Shown here one piece after another: positions 10,201 to 18,492 of a stretch of 64,000 nucleotides of DNA. A program made the translations under genes and the position numbers. This stretch comes from Methylococcus sp. Mc7 (lineage in GTDB: Bacteria; Pseudomonadota; Gammaproteobacteria; Methylococcales; Methylococcaceae). Within the stretch, counting starts at the first letter, position 1; every line of letters begins with the position of its first letter. Under the pieces are notes generated by a model that worked only from the letters and a program-made list of their open reading frames with translations, did no database searches and was not told where the DNA came from. Location: contig NZ_CP079095.1 in assembly GCF_019285515.1 (NCBI RefSeq), positions 3,752,501 through 3,816,500 of the forward strand, given 5' to 3'.

Positions 10201-10489
10201 CCGGCAACGCCTACGAGGCAGGTTGGAGCGGATCATCGCCATGGTGGCCGCCCACTGGCAGCAGGCCGGCGATCTGGAACGGGCCATCTGTCTCTACCGC
10301 CGTGGCATTGAGCTCGACCACCTGGCTGAAGTGCTGTACCGCGGTCTCATGCTCTGTTACCGCGACAGTGGACGTTCCGCCGAAGCAGTCGAAGTCTTCC
10401 TGCGCTGCCAACGAATGCTCACCACCCATCTTGGCGTGGCGCCGGGCGCCGCCACCGTAGCAGTCTACGACGCCCTCGCACCACACTAA
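7214..10489 (+). CDS. SARP-type transcriptional regulator with STAND ATPase core and BTAD domain
   Basis: A large regulator of about 1,091 residues. An N-terminal MalT-like STAND NTPase has Walker A GGAGKTT near residue 62 and Walker B VIVLDDCHE near residue 145. A long helical TPR-like middle region follows. A C-terminal winged-helix DNA-binding domain starts near residue 845 (IKIYTLGRFAVV, then ALIDALWPDAEGD), followed by a bacterial transcriptional activator domain to the end. ATP and a ligand sensed by the repeats probably control DNA binding. I chose the ATG at 7214 (MNKKQQ) because sequence before it is not family-like. Candidate targets are the genes just downstream. Confidence 0.85.
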   Translation: MNKKQQETELPSPPAPSSSVGERNLAKINRPRLGEVYWRERLFQLLDQEPNRPVIHVTAPGGAGKTTLVASYLEARKLPCLWYQVQRDDVDVAGFFHYMNQAVRQTAPATGPMPRFSPEFLPNLPVFSHRYFRELYGRFEPPFVIVLDDCHEVGTEALLHDVIRDGLAELPTGFRMILISRNQPPPALARLRLNQSLALLDWEALRLTPDEAEAIVHRQSHGQWVPSPELLARLYARSEGWVAGLVLLAEWARKPDQPRMEDHPQAREIVFDYFAGELFSRTEPVVRDFLLQTAILPGMSAAMAMELTGHPEAPAILADLYRRHYFIERRAHADGAVYRYHALFREFLLARAQSTFSPQRLRELRRRAGALLEQAGESEAAVELLRDAQAWDELVPVLLRQAPILVAEGRSKTLAGWLHAVPEDVVAAQPWLSYWQGVAAMAFDPPEARRHFGLAFSRFQALRDPNGQYLAWSGMLESLFGDLDVQVIDSTCWEDFDALRARHPEFPSLVVEARTTLALLWSLLLFYGQPRRTAYWAARAERLLALDGIDSDTKNGLAGTVLHQHLWSGDFAKARLVFDRLCRDPAWQAITPTMQVAAWAARAQYFQMTSAYDDCLRAMEEGLEKCHALGIHRSDIAFLCQGAMIAQKFGDLARSRDLLERLAVAVAASGGRGNGSLTYHCQSVGDALCRKDYAVALEHARTALRIAKETTTYFIKPYLRLSLAYIACGQEYHDEATAELTEARRLGVQYLGSPLFDFQCQLAESYLVLARGEETSGLERLRIALAQGRQREFVSWPHCLPPLVLPLFLQALEADIEVDYVQSVIRRHRMMPDQPPLEIERWPWEIKIYTLGRFAVVRSGVEMRFQAKAQNKPMELLKALVALGGRDVHANALIDALWPDAEGDTQKLFEVTLHRLRKLLGSGKAVTLSAGKLSLETRHVWVDVWQIERLIADIELLLRPGASNPAPLLQASDKLLRTYQGHFLACEEDQAWILATRQRLRGRLERIIAMVAAHWQQAGDLERAICLYRRGIELDHLAEVLYRGLMLCYRDSGRSAEAVEVFLRCQRMLTTHLGVAPGAATVAVYDALAPH

Positions 10490-10525
10490 CCAAGCCTTAC
10501 GGCACTTTTCTCGGCGACATCCCGG

Positions 10526-10545
10526 ATCTGTAGGCTATCTGTAGG
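10526..10545 (+). promoter_or_regulatory. 11-bp-period direct repeat, candidate SARP operator
   Basis: The nonamer ATCTGTAGG occurs twice with exactly 11 bp between starts (10526 and 10537), 37 bp after the SARP gene and about 45 bp before the next RBS. SARP regulators are known to bind direct repeats spaced by 11 bp near the -35 region. That this regulator binds here is inference. Confidence 0.45.
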
Positions 10546-10587
10546 TTCGCGTTCGATAACGTGTCCCCCGATAAAAAAGGAGGGCAT

Positions 10588-10742
10588 ATGCCTCAAAACC
10601 TGCTCAGGCCGTTGCAGCGGCTTTGTTCGTCGGTGTTTTTCAACCCGTTTGGGCGGCGCCCATCGCCCTACCGGGTAACCAAACCCATATCTTCGCCAGA
10701 GAGCACTGGAACCCTGATTGTTTCTTGGCTACATCCGTATAG
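10588..10742 (+). pseudogene. Small secreted peptide gene with a frameshift
   Basis: The sequence AAAGGAGGGCAT precedes an ATG at 10588, an excellent start. The direct frame gives a poor protein. If the AAAA run at 10595-10598 had one more A, the frame would read MPQKPAQAVAAALFVGVF, then QPVWAAPIALPGNQTH, with a textbook signal peptide and likely cleavage after WAA, and stop at 10742. The mature peptide would be only about 25 residues. It lies 12 bp before a diheme cytochrome gene, so it may be the remains of a leader peptide gene or a truncated partner. Confidence 0.4.
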
Positions 10743-10754
10743 AGAGCCAGGGAT

Positions 10755-12023
10755 ATGAGATTTGCAGGTAAGCCGAGCGCTGCCATTGCGTGCTTGCTTG
10801 CCGCCGGAAGTGCCACCTGCCACGTCCGCGCGGAGCGGGTTTTGACGTCTGAGGAACTGCTTGGTAAGGCGCTGTTTTTCGATGCCCGTCTGTCGACACC
10901 CCCTGGACAATCGTGCTCGGGTTGCCACAGCGCTGAAGCTGGGTGGACCAGTCTGGATCAGGATAGCAACCTTCACGGTGGAGTTCACGAAGGAGCGATG
11001 CAGAAGCGGTTCGGCAACCGCAAGCTGCCGACCATAGCATATGTATCGTTCAGTCCAGTGTTTCACCGGGACCAAACGGGGAGTTTTGTGGGTGGCAATT
11101 TCTGGGACGGTCGCGCGACTGGAGAAAAACTCGGAAATCCCGCGGCCGATCAGGCCCTGGGCCCATTTCTTCACCCTTTGGAACAAAATAATTCCAGCCC
11201 TTTGGAGGTTTGCCAAAAAGTTCTCGGTTCCGACTTCGCCGAGCAGCTCACCGGCTTGAGTTATTCAGACTTGTTCACTCAGTCCTTCGGTCTTGGCTCC
11301 TTGGACTGCAACAATTGGCCCGAGACCTATAACCGCTTCGCGCTAGCGATTGCAGCGTTCGAGGCCTCCGAGGAAGTCAGCCCGTTCAGTTCGAAATACG
11401 ACGCATATCTGACAGGGAGAGCAAAATTGACGAGGCAGGAGAAAAAAGGCCTTGAGTTGTTCAAAGGAAAGGCCAAGTGCTCGAATTGTCACACCACGAA
11501 AAAAACGAATCATGGACACCAGTTGCCACTGTTGACAGATTTTACTTACGATAACATTGGTGTTCCAAAAAACATGGAAAACCCGTTCTACCATATGCCG
11601 ACTGAATTTAATCCGCTGGGTGCAGGTTGGGTGGATATGGGGTTAGGCGGCTTCTTGGCGACTAGATCTGATTTTGCTCAGTATGCGGACGCAAATATGG
11701 GTAAGCATAAAGTTCCGACGCTTCGCAATGTGGATAAGCGTCCATCGTTGGCCCATTTGAAGGCATACATGCATAACGGTGCATTCAAGAATCTGAAGGA
11801 AGTTGTCCATTTCTATAATACGCGGGATGTCTTGCCGGTTTGCGGTGATGTTCCAAAGCCAAAGGCGGGCATCAACTGCTGGCCAGCTCCGGAGATGGCG
11901 GATAACGTCAACCGGACGGAGTTGGGAGATCTGAAACTGTCGGGTGAAGAAGAAGATGCGATCGTTGCATTTTTGAGAACGCTAACGGACGGTTTTTCGC
12001 CGACGAAACGCAATAGCGATTAG
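10755..12023 (+). CDS. Diheme cytochrome c peroxidase/MauG-like protein
   Basis: A 422-residue periplasmic protein of the CCP/MauG family. An N-terminal signal peptide (IACLLAAGSATCHVRA) is followed by two heme c sites: CSGCH at Cys54-His58 and CSNCH near residue 242. The GxxLFFDARLS motif before the first heme and VPTLRNV near the C-terminus are family hallmarks. Members reduce H2O2 or oxidise protein substrates with electrons from small cytochromes. Methanotrophs export several copper-regulated relatives; whether this is one of them cannot be told here. A second, distinct diheme protein is encoded at 17016. Confidence 0.85.
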   Translation: MRFAGKPSAAIACLLAAGSATCHVRAERVLTSEELLGKALFFDARLSTPPGQSCSGCHSAEAGWTSLDQDSNLHGGVHEGAMQKRFGNRKLPTIAYVSFSPVFHRDQTGSFVGGNFWDGRATGEKLGNPAADQALGPFLHPLEQNNSSPLEVCQKVLGSDFAEQLTGLSYSDLFTQSFGLGSLDCNNWPETYNRFALAIAAFEASEEVSPFSSKYDAYLTGRAKLTRQEKKGLELFKGKAKCSNCHTTKKTNHGHQLPLLTDFTYDNIGVPKNMENPFYHMPTEFNPLGAGWVDMGLGGFLATRSDFAQYADANMGKHKVPTLRNVDKRPSLAHLKAYMHNGAFKNLKEVVHFYNTRDVLPVCGDVPKPKAGINCWPAPEMADNVNRTELGDLKLSGEEEDAIVAFLRTLTDGFSPTKRNSD

Positions 12024-12074
12024 GTCGACGAAGCCATTCTCCAGGCTATACTTTCCCCATGGGAGGAACTAGAG

Positions 12075-12123
12075 ATGATTAAATGGCATGATAGTCAGCC
12101 TCGGCGCCCCAATCTCATACTTT
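12075..12123 (+). pseudogene. 5' fragment of the IPT/TIG protein gene, cut by an IS element
   Basis: A strong RBS (GGGAGGAACT) precedes the ATG at 12075. The 16 codons read M-I-K-W-H-D-S-Q-P-R-R-P-N-L-I-L and then reach the IS end. If the IS and one ACTTT copy are removed, the frame continues without a stop into the protein encoded from 13819. This piece supplies the start codon and the positively charged n-region of its signal peptide. Confidence 0.75.
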
Positions 12124-13813
12124 CCTGAATCCGTGCTCCCACCCTCTAAATAATTCATAACATATTGAATCCATTGTATAATTAGCCCATTTTCGATGTC
12201 ACCCATTTGATCATGCCGCGCTTTGAAGTCAAGCAATCCAGCAAGCTGCAACTGACCTCGTATTCCGGCCTGGCGCTGATTGGCCAGTGCTGCCAGGCGG
12301 CGCAGGTGGAGGCGGTCATTGACCCGAAGATCCCGGTGTCGCAAGGCATGCGTACCTCGGACATCGTCAAGAGCGTGGTCGGGCTGTTGAGTCTGGGCAA
12401 GAGCGACTTCGAAGCCATCGAGCCATTCCGGAATGATCGCTTCTTCAAGGAGTCGCTGGGGCTGACGAAGGTGCCCGGAGCCGTGTGGCTGCGCCAGCGT
12501 CTGAATGCCAAGGCGGAAGCCATCCGCGATCTGGCCGATGAGCTTTCCCTGAGGCTGCTGGAGCGAACCGAGGCGCCGATCACGCCGCACAAGGGCTATG
12601 TCTGCTGCGACATCGATACCTTCGCCATGGACAATAGTGGCACGAAGAAGGAAGCGGTGTCGCGCACCTATCAGGGCTTCGACGGTTACACGCCGATTGC
12701 CGCCTATCTCGGCAACGAAGGCTGGAACACCGGGCTGGAACTGAGGCCAGGGTCCCGCCACTCGGCGTTCGAGACGCACTACTTCTACGAGCGGCTGTTT
12801 CCGCGCATCGAACGCCTGGTCAAACCGGATCAGCCCGTGCTGCTGCGCGAGGACAGCGGTTTCGACGGCGCACAGCTTCTGTTCGCCAAGGCCGCGGAGC
12901 GAGACCGGCAAGCCGCGCTGGGGCGAAGCCTCGACTTCATCTGCAAGTGGAACCCCCGCAAGCAGGACAAGGGGGACTGGGTCAAGCGCGCCGAGGAGGC
13001 GGGCGCCTTTGCCGAGGCTCGTCCAGGCAAGCGGGTTGCGTTGCTGTCGTTGGAAGTGGAACGCGCCTGGCACAAGGAGAAGCGCTCCTTCCGCCTGGTC
13101 GCCCAGGTGACCGAGCGCACCATCGACAAGAAGGGCCAACACCTGCTGGCCCCGGAGGTCGAACTGGAAGGCTGGTGGACGACGCTCTCCTGTTCCGCCG
13201 AGGAAGTGATCGAACTCTACCAGCACCACGGCATGCATGAGCAGTTCCACTCCGAGTTCAAGACCGACCTTGATCTGGAGCGGCTGCCCTCGGGCAAGTT
13301 CGACACCAACGACGTGATCCTGCATCTGGCGGCCTTCGCCTACAACTGCCTGCGTCTCTTGGGACAGATCGGCCTGACCGGCGAGATTGCGCCGATCCGT
13401 CATCCGGCCAAGCGCCGCCGCATCCGGACCGTGCTACAGGAGATCATGTACCGGGCGGCGAAGTTCGTCGCCCATGCCCGCCGGCTGATCCTCGATTTCG
13501 GCCGTGGCGTGGCGGCAAACGTAGCCGTGTTCGTGATGCTTCAGAATCGGCTGTGGGCGGCGGCGTCCGGATGACGGGAAATGCCTGCCGCACGCCTCGA
13601 ATCCCTGATTCCGGAACCCCGGAAGGGACAGTCTCGCGCATGGAGCGGAAAATGAGCTGACGATAAGCGCACGCCAAGCAGATTGGCCCCGAAACCCCGG
13701 TCGAACGTTCCCCGGATCGCCGGTAGCGAGGGCAAATCCCAAGGGAGAGCGCTCGAAATTCATGCGTTCAGGCCCGATGGGAAGGTGTAAGCCGAGGGGA
13801 ACACGGATTCAGG
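12124..13813 (+). mobile_element. IS1380-family insertion sequence
   Basis: A complete element of about 1,690 bp. The terminal inverted repeats are CCTGAATCCGTGCTCCC at 12124-12140 and its complement (one mismatch) at 13797-13813. A perfect 5-bp target duplication ACTTT flanks it (12119-12123 and 13814-13818). One transposase gene fills most of it. Intact ends, intact gene and perfect duplication mean a recent, probably still active insertion. Confidence 0.92.
12213..13574 (+). CDS. IS1380-family DDE transposase
   Basis: A transposase of about 453 residues. It begins MPRFEVKQSSKLQLTSYSG, and the first catalytic Asp region is visible in YVCCDIDTFAMDNSG. A second block around VLLREDSGFDG and a third with the Glu near HHGMHEQFHSEFKTDLDLE complete a DDE pattern typical of the IS4-like IS1380 family. 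I chose the ATG at 12213 over a TTG two codons earlier. The gene is undamaged and sits inside complete inverted repeats. Confidence 0.92.
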   Translation: MPRFEVKQSSKLQLTSYSGLALIGQCCQAAQVEAVIDPKIPVSQGMRTSDIVKSVVGLLSLGKSDFEAIEPFRNDRFFKESLGLTKVPGAVWLRQRLNAKAEAIRDLADELSLRLLERTEAPITPHKGYVCCDIDTFAMDNSGTKKEAVSRTYQGFDGYTPIAAYLGNEGWNTGLELRPGSRHSAFETHYFYERLFPRIERLVKPDQPVLLREDSGFDGAQLLFAKAAERDRQAALGRSLDFICKWNPRKQDKGDWVKRAEEAGAFAEARPGKRVALLSLEVERAWHKEKRSFRLVAQVTERTIDKKGQHLLAPEVELEGWWTTLSCSAEEVIELYQHHGMHEQFHSEFKTDLDLERLPSGKFDTNDVILHLAAFAYNCLRLLGQIGLTGEIAPIRHPAKRRRIRTVLQEIMYRAAKFVAHARRLILDFGRGVAANVAVFVMLQNRLWAAASG

Positions 13814-13818
13814 ACTTT

Positions 13819-15302
13819 GCGTCATTTCACTTTCCCTCTGGCTGAGCTCCGAAATGGTACTAGGCGCAGGCGATCCGCGTGGTAGTGTTTACGTTGCGCC
13901 AGGAGCTCTAGACTCTGGTTATCCGAACCATGCCGTGAAATTGCTGCGTCGGCGCTTCAAGTTGCGGGACATCCATAATCCTACCCCGATTACGGATTTT
14001 CCTTCCAACACAAGAGGAGTCGTATTGACCGGAAAAGATCTGGCTAATCCGGCGATAGCGAAATTCGTTCAAAATGCCTATGCCGCGGGCCTTACGGTTG
14101 CTCTAGTTGATGCGAACGACGAAGAAGCCGAACGTTTACGGGTGTTGGTTGGGCGGGATCTTCCCATTTTCTTGTCCGATGACACGACCAATTCCCTAAC
14201 CGTTGCTATGGTTGCCATTCGTGAAGACGTGGCGGGAAACTGTTGCAGTAACCGCCGATTGCATAGAACACACATCTTGGGCGAGCTGACTTCACAGAGG
14301 GCGGAGCGGCGCGCGGCCCAATGGCTCAAGGCGGTATTCAATAAATGGCCTGAAGCGGTACGTCCGATCGCAGAGAGTCCTTCTGATGACCTGGTAGATC
14401 TGGCAAATTCAACCTTAACTGACAAGATAGTGAGTGATCAACGGGGTAGGGTCTTACAGATTGTCAATACGACATGGGCAGCGCGATCATTCCAATCGCA
14501 AGTCGACTATTACTATGTGCAACAATGGTTGACTTTTCGGACTCCCAAGTTTACCTATTTGCTCCAAGGGGAAAAAACGACGAATAGCTGGGTATCTCCA
14601 AGTGGCACTCCTATTACGGTGGAATTCGGTCCGGGTACGACCGAGAATGCAACCACCTATTCCAGTGGGGTAAACTTCAACATCGGAGGAGTGGCAGGGT
14701 ACAATAAAGGTGCTATAGCCACTGTCAATGGGGGCGTCACAATTTCGAATTCAACCAGCACCACCGTTCCTCAGACCAATATAAAATATACCGGGAATCC
14801 ACAATATGGAACAAACGAATGGGAATACTTATCTCAAAAATCTAAGAAGGAGACAACCTATGCATATACCCAGAACTGGATTTGGGCGATACCGCTAAAT
14901 GTTTATAGTTCCAACGACCCCGTTACATTTTCAACAAGGGCTGTAGGGGCGACGGAGTGCGTGTGCAAAATTGACCCTGAAATAGTGCTGTCACTATCGA
15001 GTAGCGTACCGCAGCCTTTCAATCATACCCAGCTTGGGCCGCCAACGGTTGAAGGTGTCGATAGATCCCAAGCCAAGCCCGGTTCAGCGATTACTATTAC
15101 CGGTAGTAACTTTTACCAGATCAACGGGGTGCTGCTTGGTGGGACGCCTGTGAATACGGCAAACTATGAGGTGGTCGAGAGCGATACTAAGATAAAACTA
15201 ATAATTCCAGGAAGTCAGCCGATAGGACCAAGCCAAAGTGTGGTAGTTAATACACAAGAGGGTATATCAAATACCAATGTCACGATTGATATCATTAACT
15301 AA
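13819..15302 (+). pseudogene. Secreted IPT/TIG-domain protein, main part, separated from its start by an IS element
   Basis: From the IS junction the frame reads CVISLSLWLSS, the hydrophobic core of a signal peptide whose start lies at 12075. The mature protein (about 480 residues) has an N-terminal alpha/beta region, a central Ser/Thr/Gly/Asn-rich region with alternating beta-like strands (FNIGGVAGYNKGAIATVNGG), and a C-terminal IPT/TIG Ig-like domain (AITITGSNF, then GPSQSVVVNTQEG). A start at the ATG at 13854 is possible but lacks both RBS and signal peptide. The function is unknown. The central region resembles the beta-rich part of pore-forming or adhesive proteins only in a general way. 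Confidence 0.7.
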
Positions 15303-15477
15303 TCGGAACTTGCCAAGCGTTTGGAGCTGATTCCAGGCAGATGGTCCGAATTATGGGTTACCTCAAAAAGCAACCTGTTACACGCATTATTACTAATGGC
15401 TTGAAATAGATATTTGCGAGCTTGGTTTTTGCATGAGGTATTGACGGCGAAAGGGCCACATTCAGCAGGAGAATGGT

Positions 15478-15780
15478 ATGTCAAGTGTCGGTTATCACGA
15501 ACCCGTCGAGGAAATGTCAGATGAAACGCGCGATATGCATCGAGCAATCGTGTCATTGATGGAAGAGCTTGAAGCCGTTGATTGGTACAACCAGCGTGCT
15601 GACGCATGCAAGGATCCTGAGCTTAAAGCGATCCTTGAGCACAATCGGGATGAGGAAAAAGAACACGCGTCCATGGTGCTTGAATGGATTCGGCGAAAGG
15701 ACACGAGATTTTCCAAGGAACTCAAAGACTACTTGTTCACCGAAAAGCCAATCGCACACCACATCAAAGAGGGAGGATAA
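15478..15780 (+). CDS. Encapsulated ferritin-like protein (EncFtn type)
   Basis: A 100-residue protein matching the encapsulin-associated ferritin family. It has the EELEAVDWYNQRADACKD helix and the EHNRDEEKEH helix, which supply the iron ligands (Glu30, Glu32, Trp36, Glu60 and His63 by alignment from memory). It ends with the family's LKDYLFTEKPIAH segment, which in EncFtn operons is the tag that docks the cargo in an encapsulin shell. These proteins form ring decamers with ferroxidase activity but do not store iron without a shell. No encapsulin gene is adjacent, which is unusual. GGAG precedes the ATG. Confidence 0.88.
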   Translation: MSSVGYHEPVEEMSDETRDMHRAIVSLMEELEAVDWYNQRADACKDPELKAILEHNRDEEKEHASMVLEWIRRKDTRFSKELKDYLFTEKPIAHHIKEGG

Positions 15781-15894
15781 CGTTAGTCAGACCCCGCCGC
15801 CCATCCGGCGTTCAATGAGTGGTCACGGTTGAAATGAGCCTATTAGCATCCCTAATCGCCTTTGACAACTACCGAAGAAAAAAGGAACGAAATA

Positions 15895-16848
15895 ATGTCG
15901 ACAAATATTCAACTTGAGCCTCAAGCCATCGACTTCGCCAAGGCAACCGCAAACCCGCCGTTCCTTTATGATCTTGGTCCCGAAAAGGGGCGGGAGGTCG
16001 TTGATGCGGTTCAGGCGACACCTATTATCAAGCCGCCCGCTGCAGTAGAAGACTTGCTGATCTCTGGAGGCCCGACTGGACAAATCTCCGTGAGAATCGT
16101 TCGCCCAGAGGCAGCGTCGGGCGCGCTGCCGGTGATCTTTTACCTCCATGGCGCGGGTTGGGTTTTCGGCAACGCCCATACCCATGATCGCCTGATTCGC
16201 GAACTCGCCGTCCGTACCGGCGCGGCGGTTGTCTTTCCGAACTATAGTTTGTCTCCAGAGGCAAAATATCCCACGGCGATCGAGGAATGCTATGCTGCAT
16301 TGAAGTGGGTCGCCGAAAATGGCCAGGAACGCGGTTTGGACCCGGAGCGTTTGGCGGTTGCCGGAGATAGCGTAGGCGGCAATATGGCCGCAGCGATGAC
16401 GCTGATGTCCAAAGCATGCGGGGGGCCTTCTATCAAACTGCAACTGCTCTTTTATCCGGTGACCAACGCGTCCTTTGATACCGAATCTTATCAGCAATTT
16501 GCTTCAGGGTATTTCCTCACTCGGGATGCCATGAAGTGGTTCTGGGATCAGTATACTGCCAACGAGGACGAACGAAACGAAATTACTGCATCTCCTCTCA
16601 GGGCAACTACCGATCAGTTACGCGGTTTGCCGCCAGCGTTGGTAATTACCGGCCAGGCCGATGTTCTGCGCGACGAGGGAGAAGCTTATGCTAATAAGCT
16701 AAGGGAGGCCGGGGTCCAGGTCACGGCGGTACGCTTCCAGGGCATTATTCACGATTTCGTGATGTTGAACGCTCTTGCTGATACTGCAGCTGCTCGCGGT
16801 GCGATGACCCTTGCAACCGGATGGCTGCGCGAGGGATTTTCCGGATAG
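15895..16848 (+). CDS. Alpha/beta hydrolase, HSL-type esterase
   Basis: A 317-residue cytoplasmic hydrolase. It has the hormone-sensitive-lipase oxyanion motif written HGAG rather than HGGG (FYLHGAGWVFG), the nucleophile Ser in GDSVGGN, an Asp in QADVLRDEGEAY, and the catalytic His in GIIHDFVML. These form a full Ser-Asp-His triad for hydrolysis of small acyl esters. The start ATG at 15895 has AAGGAA upstream. It lies about 115 bp after the EncFtn gene and could be co-transcribed, but no functional link is known to me. Confidence 0.85.
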   Translation: MSTNIQLEPQAIDFAKATANPPFLYDLGPEKGREVVDAVQATPIIKPPAAVEDLLISGGPTGQISVRIVRPEAASGALPVIFYLHGAGWVFGNAHTHDRLIRELAVRTGAAVVFPNYSLSPEAKYPTAIEECYAALKWVAENGQERGLDPERLAVAGDSVGGNMAAAMTLMSKACGGPSIKLQLLFYPVTNASFDTESYQQFASGYFLTRDAMKWFWDQYTANEDERNEITASPLRATTDQLRGLPPALVITGQADVLRDEGEAYANKLREAGVQVTAVRFQGIIHDFVMLNALADTAAARGAMTLATGWLREGFSG

Positions 16849-17015
16849 CAGATCAGGCTGCCTTTGAAATGCATGCTCCTTGGAGTTCCACTGTGATCTT
16901 GCCGCGATCCTAAGGATAAGGTCTTCTCGCAGCCTTTGATCTTAAAAAAAGTTCGACCTGGAGCATGCCCAGGATCGATTGTTCAACGCTAAGCTCGCAC
17001 AAGAGGAGCACTGGA

Positions 17016-18422
17016 ATGACACCGAAGCGGATACCGATTGTCGGATTCATCGGATTGAGCTTGAGCTTGTCCTTGTTTTTGCTGTGTGCCGAAACATCGG
17101 CGGGGGCTGACGAGAGGCCTTCAAGTTATGCGCCGGTGGATATCAGGGATGATTTCGAGAGCCTCATGAAGCGGATGAAGTCCGAGAAGCAGACGGTGAT
17201 GAAGCGCCATTTGGCTTTGCTAAATGAGCGCTATGATTTGAGCGATAGAGCGGCGAAAGGCGTAACCATGTTCCGTGGCAAACCTGTCCAGGAGGGCGTG
17301 CGCGTCAAATTGCCTAGTACGGTCACCTGGGGAAAGCTGGCCTCTATGACTCCGGAGGAGATTAAGGCGGCCGACGTTTTTCCGCATGGCTTCCTGCCGT
17401 TACCCCACCCCAATCATGCAGAGGGTGGGGCTCTGTTCCCCATAACCTGGTTAGAGGCCATCAAGGCACAAGAGGGTCGTGATCTGACTCGATTCGACCT
17501 TGATCTGGATGTGATGGCGCACTTCCAGCCCGAGTTTCCACCGCCGCTATTCCTCACAACCCGACCAGATCTCGGGGACGTTTCTCAAGGCCAACTTGTC
17601 ACGCTTTCGAATTACTACGGGTTGTTTAATGGTGTGCTGAATCCAAAGCAGCTCGAAGGTCTGAGGTTACTGGTAACACCTTTTCCCCAACAGCAGTTCA
17701 ACGCAACCGAGGATAGGCGTTCCGAAAAGCCTTCCTCGGGGGTGGCTTGTTTTGACTGCCACGTTAACGGCCACACCAATTCCGCGACGCACTTGGTCGG
17801 CGACATCCGGCCGCAGGAGTTCCGCCATCGCATTGACACGCCTTCGCTGCGCGGAACGTATGTGCAGCGGCTGTTCGGGTCCCAGAGAGCGCTTAAGAGC
17901 GTCGAGGACTTCACTGAATTTGAGCAGCGCGCGGCATACTTCGATGGTGATCCGGTCATTGCCCAGAAAAAAGGGGTTAACGTATTGGAGCGGGGAAGCC
18001 AAGTCCATTTCATGGCAGAGTTCCAGGAACTCTTGGACTTCCCTCCAGCACCAAAACTGAATGTATTCGGAAAGCTGGATCCCCGTAAGGCAAGCGAGTC
18101 CGAGCTGCGCGGGCAAGAGGTTTTCTTTGGTAAGGCGCAATGCGCTGTCTGCCATATTCCACCGTATTATACGGACAATCTTATGCATAACCTGCAGATG
18201 GAACGCTTCTACAAACCAAGAATGATCAATGGAATGATGGCTTCAGCCGACGGACCTATCAAAACGTTCCCCTTGCGCGGGATCAAGGAATCCCCGCCTT
18301 ACCTGCATGATGGTCGACTGCTGACGTTGGAGGATACAGTGGAATTTTTTAACCTCGTCCTTGAATTGAAGCTCAATGAACAGGAAAAGAGCGACTTAGT
18401 GGCGTTTCTCAGGGCGCTTTAA
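17016..18422 (+). CDS. Diheme cytochrome c of the peroxidase/MauG superfamily
   Basis: A 468-residue exported protein. The signal peptide core is FIGLSLSLSLFLLCAETSAGA. Heme c sites are CFDCH (Cys245-His249) and CAVCH (about Cys376-His380). An N-terminal region of about 200 residues precedes the first heme, much longer than in classic peroxidases. The C-terminal TFPLRGIKESPPYLHDGR is a clear family motif. I chose the ATG at 17016 because AAGAGGAG lies upstream and the signal peptide begins there. It differs strongly from the diheme protein at 10755, so the two are not a recent duplication. Confidence 0.82.
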   Translation: MTPKRIPIVGFIGLSLSLSLFLLCAETSAGADERPSSYAPVDIRDDFESLMKRMKSEKQTVMKRHLALLNERYDLSDRAAKGVTMFRGKPVQEGVRVKLPSTVTWGKLASMTPEEIKAADVFPHGFLPLPHPNHAEGGALFPITWLEAIKAQEGRDLTRFDLDLDVMAHFQPEFPPPLFLTTRPDLGDVSQGQLVTLSNYYGLFNGVLNPKQLEGLRLLVTPFPQQQFNATEDRRSEKPSSGVACFDCHVNGHTNSATHLVGDIRPQEFRHRIDTPSLRGTYVQRLFGSQRALKSVEDFTEFEQRAAYFDGDPVIAQKKGVNVLERGSQVHFMAEFQELLDFPPAPKLNVFGKLDPRKASESELRGQEVFFGKAQCAVCHIPPYYTDNLMHNLQMERFYKPRMINGMMASADGPIKTFPLRGIKESPPYLHDGRLLTLEDTVEFFNLVLELKLNEQEKSDLVAFLRAL

Positions 18423-18492
18423 AACTCCAGAAAACGGTTCCGTTACCCTCTTAGTTATGAAATGCACTGTTGCCTGATAACCAGGTTGATTC

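Noticed and set aside
10755-12023. Surface-associated copper-repressible cytochrome c peroxidase of Methylococcus
   Set aside because: The family fits, but the protein here (422 residues) is much smaller than the one I recall and no mopE-like neighbour is present. I keep only the family name.
12069-13403. A 444-codon open frame opposite the IS1380 transposase
   Set aside because: It is antisense to a clear transposase with catalytic motifs, and its composition (Leu/Gln/Arg/Gly rich, no motifs) is typical of a shadow frame in GC-rich DNA.
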